From assembly GCF_051628905.1 (NCBI RefSeq), contig NZ_CP157575.1:1550001-1614000 (forward strand): 64,000 bases of DNA, read 5' to 3'. The position numbers and the translations under genes were made by a program. Positions 35,093 through 42,496 of the stretch are shown piece by piece (position 1 is the stretch's first letter; every line of letters begins with the position of its first letter). Below the pieces are notes generated by a model that was given only the letters and a program-made list of their open reading frames with translations, was not told the origin of the DNA and did no database searches. Origin of the DNA: Asaia sp037151935. GTDB taxonomy: Bacteria > Pseudomonadota > Alphaproteobacteria > Acetobacterales > Acetobacteraceae.

Positions 35093-36010
35093 TCAGGCTA
35101 GCCCAAGACGCCTGCGCAATTTACGGAGTTCGCGACCGGCTTCGATCATCAGGCCATGGGGCGACAGGACGGTTTTTTTCACGTCGAAAAGCGTGACATC
35201 GCCTGCCGCCGAGAGTGTGTGCATCCCTTCGGTAAACGGCGCGAAGCGGGGCGCGATCAGCAGGGCCGGTCCGGTATGGGTGGTTACATGATCGGGCGTC
35301 AGCCTGTCGAACCAGAGCGGGCGCACGGCGCCGCCATAAGTATGAGCGCAATCCTGAACCGGCAGCATGAGCTTGCCATCGATCTCGATCGGCGTGCCCC
35401 CGGCCCTTGCGCTTGACGGGTCGAGGCGGATCGGGTTCTGCCTGTGACGCGTCCAGGGGCCATGCAGGGTCTCGGCATAGGCCAGATGAAGGCAGCTCGG
35501 CGCCTTTTTGGCCGCATGGACCGGGGTATAGATCAACCACCACAAATTATCGCGAAAGCAGAGCGTCGCATCGACCGCGATCTCACCCCCCAGATCGATC
35601 TGACAGGCCGGGACCCAGCGATCGGGAAAGCGTTCGGCGCGATAGAGTGTCTGCGTGCCGGAGCGATGGGCTTCAGGCAGCATCCAGAAAGAGCCCTCAG
35701 CCTGCACGATCTGCGGATAGGACAGATGCCAGGGTTCGCGCAGCACGATCTCGTTTCTGATTAATCTCCACGCGCGGTCGTAAACGAGCAGCTCGATCTC
35801 GCCGACACGATTGCGATAGTCATAGACCTCGAGAAAGACATGCAGTCTGTCCTCGTGCCAGACGCCGAACGGATCGGCACGGAACTGGAAGGCACGGGGC
35901 ATGTCGGGCAGGAAATGGCAGGGGATCCGAGACCAGTCGGGATCATGCAGCAGGCTGGCAAGCGGCGCTTCGAGAATGCCCGTTCGCCAGATATCCTTGC
36001 GCAAGCTCAT
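35093..36010 (-). CDS. GINT1-like/GH43-like five-bladed propeller protein
   Basis: A 305-residue protein of the family that includes the N-terminal domain of plant glucosamine inositolphosphorylceramide transferase. Typical segments are FRADPFGVWHEDRLHVFLEV, GEIELLVYD, HLSYPQIVQAEGSFWMLPE and WWLIYTPVHAAKKAPSCLHL, and GGTPIEIDGKLMLPVQDC. The repeated Trp/Asp blade pattern fits a GH43-like propeller. No signal peptide is seen. In bacteria this module often sits in polysaccharide clusters; acetic acid bacteria also make ceramides, so a sphingolipid-sugar role is a possibility. That is inference only. Confidence 0.75.
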   Translation of the reverse strand: MSLRKDIWRTGILEAPLASLLHDPDWSRIPCHFLPDMPRAFQFRADPFGVWHEDRLHVFLEVYDYRNRVGEIELLVYDRAWRLIRNEIVLREPWHLSYPQIVQAEGSFWMLPEAHRSGTQTLYRAERFPDRWVPACQIDLGGEIAVDATLCFRDNLWWLIYTPVHAAKKAPSCLHLAYAETLHGPWTRHRQNPIRLDPSSARAGGTPIEIDGKLMLPVQDCAHTYGGAVRPLWFDRLTPDHVTTHTGPALLIAPRFAPFTEGMHTLSAAGDVTLFDVKKTVLSPHGLMIEAGRELRKLRRRLGLA

Positions 36011-36130
36011 GATGCCCTCCCCCGTTCAAGACGGCGCAGGGCTTACCATCTCCACACGTTTTCCAAAACCGGGCAGGCAACAAAACCGCGCCGGGAACCA
36101 TCGGCACCCGGACGCTGCATGCAACACCGA

Positions 36131-36610
36131 TCAGCGCAGATCGATGCGGATTCGGCCTCTCGGCGCAGAAGGATCGGTTCTGGCGTCGATCTGCACCTGG
36201 TTGACCGGCGCGCCAGAGGCGACGATCTGGTCTGCCACCGCCTTGCCGTCCTGCTCGGTAAGGGCTTCGAGCGCCTTGACCTGAGCGGCGGGGCTGCCTG
36301 CTTCGGGCGAAAGCACCGAGACGATGAACATGATCGTCGGCCTGCGCGACAAGGCAAGCTTGGTGCTGCGCTCGACGGCGGGTGCCCATTCCTCTTTGGG
36401 CGTACCTGCCACGATTTGGAGGAAAGGCGCCGGGGGCGGCTTGGACGGCGCCGCCGGAGGAATATAGGGCTTGGGGGGCTTGCCCGCATTGGGGTTGAAC
36501 AGGCGCTGGTCGGGCGGCGTACAGGCCGCAAGCGCCCCGGAAATCAGGCATAGGCCGATGCCAGCCAAGGAGCGAAACTTCAGGAAACCACAATTCGTAG
36601 CATTCGTCAT
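36131..36610 (-). CDS. Putative lipoprotein, Pro-rich
   Basis: A 159-residue protein. The N-terminus has a lipoprotein signal (LAGIGLCLISGALAAC) with Cys in the lipobox. A Pro-rich linker follows (KPPKPYIPPAAPSKPPPAPF), then a compact domain ending AVADQIVASGAPVNQVQIDA. The last part is mildly like the C-terminal half of OmpA-type domains, but the peptidoglycan-binding signature is not complete. The start at 36610 (MTNATN) is spaced well from AAGG. The function is unknown. Confidence 0.75.
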   Translation of the reverse strand: MTNATNCGFLKFRSLAGIGLCLISGALAACTPPDQRLFNPNAGKPPKPYIPPAAPSKPPPAPFLQIVAGTPKEEWAPAVERSTKLALSRRPTIMFIVSVLSPEAGSPAAQVKALEALTEQDGKAVADQIVASGAPVNQVQIDARTDPSAPRGRIRIDLR

Positions 36611-36787
36611 CGTCATGACCTTGAGAACTTGCAGGTAGAGCGGACACAAGCAAGAGAGCGGGAACAGAAAGACCAGTTTTCACGAAAATATCGGTAAGTT
36701 TTTTGAGCGCCCCCTCTCGTCTCGTCTTCCAAGGGTGCTATGGTTTCGCCTCTTATAACGAAACCGCCTACTGGCCGGGAGACTACA

Positions 36788-37807
36788 ATGGCTGTGAAAA
36801 TCGCAATCAACGGTTTTGGACGTATCGGACGTCTGGTACTGCGCGGTATCATCGAAAGCGGACGTACGGATGTCGTGCCGGTCGCCATCAACGACCTTGG
36901 CTCGGTGGAAGAGAACGCCCATCTGCTGGCTTATGACAGTGTCCATGGCCGTTTCCCCGGTACCGTGCGCGTCGATGGCAATAATCTGATCATCGAGGCC
37001 AATGGCCGTACCTATGATCCGATCCGCGTCTCCGCCGAGCGTGACCCGACCAAGGTGCCGTTCGAAGGCGTCGATGTCGCCATGGAATGCACGGGCCTGT
37101 TCACCACCAAGGAAAAGGCCTCGGCGCTCATCAAGGCCGGTGCGCGCAAGGTTCTGATTTCCGCTCCTGGCACCGATGTCGATGCCACCATTGTCTATGG
37201 CGTGAACAATGCCATGCTGACGAAGGACATGACGGTCATCTCCAACGCCTCCTGCACGACCAACTGTCTGGCGCCCGTCGCCAAGGTGCTGGACGAAGCC
37301 TTCGGCATCGAATGCGGCTACATGGTGACCATCCACTCCTACACGGGTGACCAGCGCACGGTCGACACCCATCACCGCGACCCGCGCCGCGCCCGCGCCG
37401 CTGCGCTGAACATGATCCCGACCTCGACGGGTGCTGCCAAGGCCATTGGTCTGGTTCTGCCGCATCTCAAGGGCCGTCTGGACGGCACCTCGATCCGCGT
37501 GCCGACGCCGAATGTCTCGGTCGTGTCGCTCGACTTCATCCCGAGCCGCGCTCCGGCTTCGGCACAGGCAGTCAACGACGCCCTGCGCGAAGCTGCCGCA
37601 GGCCCGCTGAAGGGTGTGCTCGACTATAACGAGGCGCCGCTGGTGAGCAGCGACTTCAACCATTCCTATGCTTCCTCGACCTTCGACGCCACGCAGACGG
37701 CGGTGATCGATGGCGGCAAGATGGTGCGCATCTGCTCCTGGTACGACAATGAATGGGGTTTCTCGAACCGCATGTCCGACACGGCAGCGCTTTTCGGCAG
37801 CCTCTAA
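36788..37807 (+). CDS. gap: Glyceraldehyde-3-phosphate dehydrogenase
   Basis: A 339-residue type I enzyme. The NAD-binding start is KIAINGFGRIGRLVLRG, and the Asp in INDLG favours NAD over NADP. The catalytic Cys lies in SNASCTTNCLAPV; His follows in TIHSYTGDQ. It is of normal length and has GGGAG seven bases before the ATG. pgk follows after 26 bases, so the two glycolytic/gluconeogenic steps are co-transcribed. Acetic acid bacteria often use this route for triose metabolism and gluconeogenesis. Confidence 0.97.
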   Translation: MAVKIAINGFGRIGRLVLRGIIESGRTDVVPVAINDLGSVEENAHLLAYDSVHGRFPGTVRVDGNNLIIEANGRTYDPIRVSAERDPTKVPFEGVDVAMECTGLFTTKEKASALIKAGARKVLISAPGTDVDATIVYGVNNAMLTKDMTVISNASCTTNCLAPVAKVLDEAFGIECGYMVTIHSYTGDQRTVDTHHRDPRRARAAALNMIPTSTGAAKAIGLVLPHLKGRLDGTSIRVPTPNVSVVSLDFIPSRAPASAQAVNDALREAAAGPLKGVLDYNEAPLVSSDFNHSYASSTFDATQTAVIDGGKMVRICSWYDNEWGFSNRMSDTAALFGSL

Positions 37808-37833
37808 GAAACAAGAAAACGGGAGTATAGCGC

Positions 37834-39051
37834 ATGGCCAGTTTCCACACGCTCGATGATCTGTCTCCTGAGGGAAAGCGCGTTCTGCTGCGCGCCGACC
37901 TCAACGTGCCAGTGCGTGACGGTGCCATCACGGACACGACGCGTATCGACCGCGTCATCCCGACCATCTGCGAGCTGGCCGATAAAGGCGCGCGCGTTAT
38001 CATTCTGAGCCATTTTGACCGCCCCAAGGGTCAGGTCGTGCCCAGCATGTCGCTTGCTCCCGTAGCCGAAATGCTGGAATCCAAGATCCAGCACAAGGTG
38101 CATTTCGTCTCTGACTGCGTCGGGTCGAAGGCGGAAGATGCCGTGGCGAAGCTGAAGGACGGCGAAGTCTGCGTGCTTGAAAACACGCGCTTCTATGCTG
38201 GCGAAGAGAAGAACGACCCCGAGTTCACCGCCATGCTTGCCCGTCTGGGCGACATCTACGTGAATGATGCCTTCTCTGCCGCTCATCGCGCCCATGCCTC
38301 CACCGAAGGGCTGGCCCGTCACCTGCCTGCCTATGCCGGTCGTCTGATGGAAGCCGAACTGAACGCGCTTTCCGCCGCCCTCGAACTGCCGGATCGCCCC
38401 GTGGGCGCCCTTATCGGTGGTGCCAAGATCTCGACCAAGCTTGACCTGATCGGGAATGTGCTTGGCAAGGTCGATGTACTGTTCATCGGCGGTGCGATGG
38501 CTAATACCTTCCTCGCGGCTCAGGGCGTTTCCGTCGGCAAGTCGCTGCAGGAAGCCGAGATGCACGAGACGGCGCGCAAGATCCTCGCCCAAGCCAATGA
38601 CGGCAAATGCGAGATCATCCTGCCGGTCGATGCCGTGATTGCCCGGGAATTCCGTGCAGGGGCGCCGTCGGAAGTCTGCGACATCAACGCGGTACCGGCT
38701 GACGCCATGATCCTTGATGCCGGTCCCCAGACCGTCGCTCTGATCAACGCCAAGCTCGAGAGTTTAAAAACCTTGGTCTGGAACGGTCCGCTTGGCGCGT
38801 TCGAGATCAAACCTTTTGACGCGGCAACTGTCGCTGTGGCGCAGAAGGCTGCCGAGCTGACCAAGGCTGGCACCCTCAAGACCATCGCCGGTGGTGGCGA
38901 TACGGTATCGGCCCTGCGCCATGCTGGCGCCGCCGACGAGATGAGCTATGTCTCGACGGCAGGCGGTGCCTTTCTGGAGTGGCTTGAAGGCAAGTTGCTT
39001 CCGGGTATCTCTGTCCTGACAGACGCAGCGCACCACGCTTTCCCGATCTGA
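37834..39051 (+). CDS. pgk: Phosphoglycerate kinase
   Basis: A 405-residue enzyme that converts 1,3-bisphosphoglycerate and ADP to 3-phosphoglycerate and ATP. Substrate-binding motifs are VLLRADLNVPV, LSHFDRPKG, LENTRFYAGEEKND and DAFSAAHRAHAST. The ATP-binding end is TIAGGGDTVSALR and SYVSTAGGAFLEWLEG. It is in the gap operon. An ATCACG/CGTGAT inverted repeat (39074-39096) lies just after the gene but lacks a T-run. Confidence 0.97.
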   Translation: MASFHTLDDLSPEGKRVLLRADLNVPVRDGAITDTTRIDRVIPTICELADKGARVIILSHFDRPKGQVVPSMSLAPVAEMLESKIQHKVHFVSDCVGSKAEDAVAKLKDGEVCVLENTRFYAGEEKNDPEFTAMLARLGDIYVNDAFSAAHRAHASTEGLARHLPAYAGRLMEAELNALSAALELPDRPVGALIGGAKISTKLDLIGNVLGKVDVLFIGGAMANTFLAAQGVSVGKSLQEAEMHETARKILAQANDGKCEIILPVDAVIAREFRAGAPSEVCDINAVPADAMILDAGPQTVALINAKLESLKTLVWNGPLGAFEIKPFDAATVAVAQKAAELTKAGTLKTIAGGGDTVSALRHAGAADEMSYVSTAGGAFLEWLEGKLLPGISVLTDAAHHAFPI

Positions 39052-39212
39052 TCGGGTTATACGGGCCGGTTGCATCACGTTTCGTATCGGCGTGATACAA
39101 TCGGCTTGTCAGGGTTGCATTCACTTTTCCTGGATGGATACAGTTCCTGCAGCCGGTAACGAGTCCGGTTCTAGCTGAATTTCCACTTGAACCGGAAAAA
39201 GGGAACGCACCC

Positions 39213-39650
39213 TTGCGCGCCTGTCTTGCTCTTGCCCTGTTTGCCAGTATCGGCCTGAACGTCGCTCAGGCTGCCGATAATACCACTGCATCGCGTGGCA
39301 CGACTGTCAGGCACTCGCCTTCTGCCTCTTCCGGGCTGAACGCGACCTCGTCGTTCTCGCTTGAACCGACCACCGCTGAGGAACCCCTTATTCGGCAGGC
39401 CTCCCTGACCGTTAGGGCGCCTGCTTCAGCCAGCAAGGACGGTTTTACCCAAGCCCCTCTGCCCGATGACGATTTCGAAGCACCCAGGTCACGCAACAGC
39501 GATGACGATGCGAGCCTGAGAGCCGATTTCTTTCAGCGCAACCACCATCAGGTGGGCGATGCTCTAGCTGGTGGCGCCGGTGCCAATGACCAGCGGCGCG
39601 GTCATGGCTCGATGGCGGCAGGTGTCGCTGTCGCAATCCCTATGAACTGA
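39213..39650 (+). CDS. Small secreted protein of unknown function
   Basis: A 145-residue protein starting with TTG after GGGAA. A clear signal peptide (RACLALALFASIGLNVAQA) precedes a Ser/Ala/Thr-rich low-complexity region. Asp-rich clusters (PDDDFEA, NSDDDAS) follow, then a Gly/Ala end. No family is recognised. It faces the TpsB gene, with only 17 bases between the two stops. It is either periplasmic or exported. Confidence 0.55.
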   Translation: MRACLALALFASIGLNVAQAADNTTASRGTTVRHSPSASSGLNATSSFSLEPTTAEEPLIRQASLTVRAPASASKDGFTQAPLPDDDFEAPRSRNSDDDASLRADFFQRNHHQVGDALAGGAGANDQRRGHGSMAAGVAVAIPMN

Positions 39651-39667
39651 TCGCGCGTAGCGCTTTT

Positions 39668-41398
39668 TCAGAATCCTGCGATCACATTGAAATCGCAGAA
39701 TACCCCCCGGCTCCCGCGACTGGCAGCGCGTCTGAGACGCCAGCCCGCATCGACCGTCACATTGAGTGCCCTGTTGATCTTGCTGTTCAGATCAACCCCC
39801 ACGCTTGCCAGCGTCACGACGCGCGGACCGATTCCGGCAGGATGAACCTGCGAATTATCGCCCCAGTCCCAAAATGCTCCGGCCGTATTGGTGTCCTCAA
39901 GCGTGCCGAGACCAAGCGTCTTGCCAAGAGAGAAACCCGGCGTCGTCACTTCTTCGCTGAAGGTAAAGGCGCGGCTTCCGAAGGATGTATTGACGTAATA
40001 ACCGCGCACCGTGCCCATCCCGCCGATCATGAGCTGCTCGCTATAGAGCAGATTATGAGTCGCGCCCTGCCATGAGAGCTTTGTGTTGGCCTTGAACTTG
40101 CCAGGCAGAGAAAGCGCCCGGTTCAGCATCAGCCGGTCATAAACATAGTTCGGTTTGGCATTGGGAAAAATCGTCTCATACCAGCCGCGCTTGTTGTAAG
40201 CCGAAATTCCAGGGGGACCGTAGACGATCTGGTTATTGATTTCCGTCTTTCCCCATGGATCCTGAAGCGAACCGATAAAGCCCAGCACGAACTGATTGGT
40301 CTCTGCATTGGCCAGAATGAGTGGAACCGCCGCGCTGAACTGATCCGAAATGGTCGATTTCCAGTCGAACCCCGCCTGCACTGTGCCGTCGACCCCAAAA
40401 CGTGACCCTATTGCCCAATGCGGCAACATATGCAGCCAGCGGAGCGAGGCCTGCCCCGACACGCCTTTATTGGTCAGAGGCTGATCGGCGACCGGGTAAG
40501 ACACCGAATAACTGCCGTAAATCAGCAACGCGTCGCGCGATGACAGGGGAATCTCCCAGCTTGCATTATGCCCGGTAAAGCGCCCCGAGACGCTGCGCTG
40601 GAGCTGATAGGTAAGGATATGACCCAGATTGAAGCCATTGCCCCATGAGACGCCTACATCCCAGTTAAGACGCCCGAGTGTCGGATCGAGCTGATTGTTG
40701 TAGGCACCGTAAACGTAAAGCGGCAGACGATCGGCCACTTTCAGATCGACATCGGTTAAACCCGGCGCGTGACCGGGGCGATAGACCATATCGACAGTAC
40801 GAAACGGGTTGGTGTTCAGCCAGCTAAGATCTGTTTGCAAGGAGTCGAGTGAGAGTGCCTGGCCCGGCGCCAGGCCGCTCTGATTGCGTATGGTGCGCGC
40901 AGCAAACCAGCGATTACCCACCACATGGATCGTCCCGACGCGATATTCCATCACGTCCAGATGCAACACCCCCTGATGCACGCGCTGTGGCGGCACCGTG
41001 ACCGTCACGAAAGCATGTCCCTTCAACCGGTAATAGCCGACAACCCGATCGACCAATGTCTGCATCTGACCGAAACTCAAGCCATGACCGATAAAAGGCA
41101 TAATGAGGCGGGTGAAAGCGGGATCGTCGAGAAGCGGGAGCCCCTCTGTGCTCAGCGCGCGTGACGCCATCTGGCTTGCGACCGTTCCGGCAGGCTGGAA
41201 CACGACAGCGCGCAAGAGCGACACAACCTGCGTATTCGATTGCAGGGCTTTGGGCACGAGGCCGGGCGTCTTCACCGTCGGAGCGACGCGACTGGGCAGA
41301 CTGGCCGCACCGGTTCCGGCGCTGGGCCTGAGGAGCGATTGCGCTTTTGCACTGAACGGAGAGAAAGCGAGTATGGCGCAGCAAACAAGACGTCTCAT
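39668..41398 (-). CDS. TpsB-type two-partner secretion pore (ShlB/FhaC family)
   Basis: A 576-residue outer-membrane protein. After a signal peptide (ending AKA) come a Pro/Ala-rich linker and two POTRA-like domains (GHAFVTVTVPPQRVHQGVLH; VGTIHVVGNRWF). A 16-strand barrel follows, with the conserved GTVRGYY loop motif near 455 and a terminal aromatic residue (NVIAGF). Such pores export a large TpsA protein carrying a TPS domain. Here the partner gene, overlapping its start by four bases, encodes only a 255-residue protein without a recognised TPS domain. No other TpsA is seen. Confidence 0.88.
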   Translation of the reverse strand: MRRLVCCAILAFSPFSAKAQSLLRPSAGTGAASLPSRVAPTVKTPGLVPKALQSNTQVVSLLRAVVFQPAGTVASQMASRALSTEGLPLLDDPAFTRLIMPFIGHGLSFGQMQTLVDRVVGYYRLKGHAFVTVTVPPQRVHQGVLHLDVMEYRVGTIHVVGNRWFAARTIRNQSGLAPGQALSLDSLQTDLSWLNTNPFRTVDMVYRPGHAPGLTDVDLKVADRLPLYVYGAYNNQLDPTLGRLNWDVGVSWGNGFNLGHILTYQLQRSVSGRFTGHNASWEIPLSSRDALLIYGSYSVSYPVADQPLTNKGVSGQASLRWLHMLPHWAIGSRFGVDGTVQAGFDWKSTISDQFSAAVPLILANAETNQFVLGFIGSLQDPWGKTEINNQIVYGPPGISAYNKRGWYETIFPNAKPNYVYDRLMLNRALSLPGKFKANTKLSWQGATHNLLYSEQLMIGGMGTVRGYYVNTSFGSRAFTFSEEVTTPGFSLGKTLGLGTLEDTNTAGAFWDWGDNSQVHPAGIGPRVVTLASVGVDLNSKINRALNVTVDAGWRLRRAASRGSRGVFCDFNVIAGF

Positions 41399-42162
41399 CG
41401 CGCCATGTTTCCGCTATCGACGGTTTTCGAGGTCAGGCTCGGCTCGGCATGATCGGGCTGCGCGACCGTCAGCGCGATATCGCCATCCTCCAGCGTCGTG
41501 ACCTGATTAGCCTCACGCATCCCATCGCGATTGCCTGCCAGCGCAAAGGCATTGCCACCCGCAGAAGCCAGGGTCGCTGCGGCATCAAGGATCATGGCAC
41601 GCTTACCCGTTCCGCTCACCCGGCAGGGAATTGGCAAAACATAAACGCCTGAAGGGCCGAAAGAGGCGTTCATGGTGGCAGCCGGTCGTAGATGAGGAGA
41701 GGCCCCGGCGGCGCCAGCTGGACGTTGGTCGCTCACCCCGATCATGACCGTTTCGCTCTTCGAAGCGCCCGTTCCAGCGCCTGAACTTCCGCTCAGCGCC
41801 GGTTCGGCGGGGGCGCCACCCGCCACGAACTGCCCTGCGGTAACGGAAGCAGGAGCAGGACAGCCGCCTGATACCGCCTGCCCGTCGGGGCCGATGACCA
41901 CAGCTTGCGGAGTGACACGATAGACGACGCCACCCAGCCCCAGCGCCTGCTTTACAGGCGACGGACGGTTGCCCACCACACTGTCGAGGGTCGCATTGGC
42001 CGAGGCGGACGCACGCGCGCCCGGCGCAAAGCCCCCAGCGGATTGCACCCCCTGAGCGTGCTGCGCGCGGCATTGCGGCGCCGCAAGAAGCGTCAGAACG
42101 CCTCCCAGCAGAAAGAAATAACGGCCAGCCGCAGCGAAGCGCGAAAGCAAAAGACAGATCAT
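41395..42162 (-). CDS. Secreted Ala/Gly-rich protein coupled to TpsB
   Basis: A 255-residue protein with a hydrophobic export signal (YFFLLGGVLTLLAAPQCRA). The rest is Ala, Gly, Ser and Pro-rich, with a middle segment VVYRVTPQAVVIGPDGQAV. Two Cys occur as GGCPAP and IPCRVSG. I recognise no domain; the TPS-domain hallmarks of exported TpsA proteins are not visible. The stop overlaps the TpsB start (ATGA), so the two are translated together. The start at 42162 has GGGA four bases upstream. Confidence 0.65.
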   Translation of the reverse strand: MICLLLSRFAAAGRYFFLLGGVLTLLAAPQCRAQHAQGVQSAGGFAPGARASASANATLDSVVGNRPSPVKQALGLGGVVYRVTPQAVVIGPDGQAVSGGCPAPASVTAGQFVAGGAPAEPALSGSSGAGTGASKSETVMIGVSDQRPAGAAGASPHLRPAATMNASFGPSGVYVLPIPCRVSGTGKRAMILDAAATLASAGGNAFALAGNRDGMREANQVTTLEDGDIALTVAQPDHAEPSLTSKTVDSGNMAR

Positions 42163-42445
42163 GACATCCCGCACAAAGAAACGCGGGATCGATCTATCAC
42201 CAAAATGTGAGCAATACACTGCATTAAAGCCTGCCCTGAGCCTCACAGAGGAAGAACATGCTTGAATCAGAGAGATTTTCCGAAAAAATTCATTTTGGGA
42301 AAAGAGGCATCGCTCACCGTTTTCCCGTATGAGAACGAACGGACCGTCGCTCTGCGCCACCCTTGTCCAGAGCAAGAGAGACGCAGAGCGAGGCAATGCA
42401 CCCGGCTGCAACGGAGCCAGAAGCAGGACGCCAAAACAATTGGGA

Positions 42446-42478
42446 AAAATCAGGGCGCCCGCAAAGGAGCGCCCTGGA
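42446..42478 (-). terminator. Intrinsic terminator after the TonB receptor
   Basis: The stem CAGGGCGC / GCGCCCTG (42453-42460 and 42471-42478) has a ten-base loop. Read on the minus strand it is followed by ATTTTTC. It lies just after the stop of the TonB-dependent receptor. Confidence 0.8.
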
Positions 42479-42496
42479 TCGGAAGAGCCCGACCGA

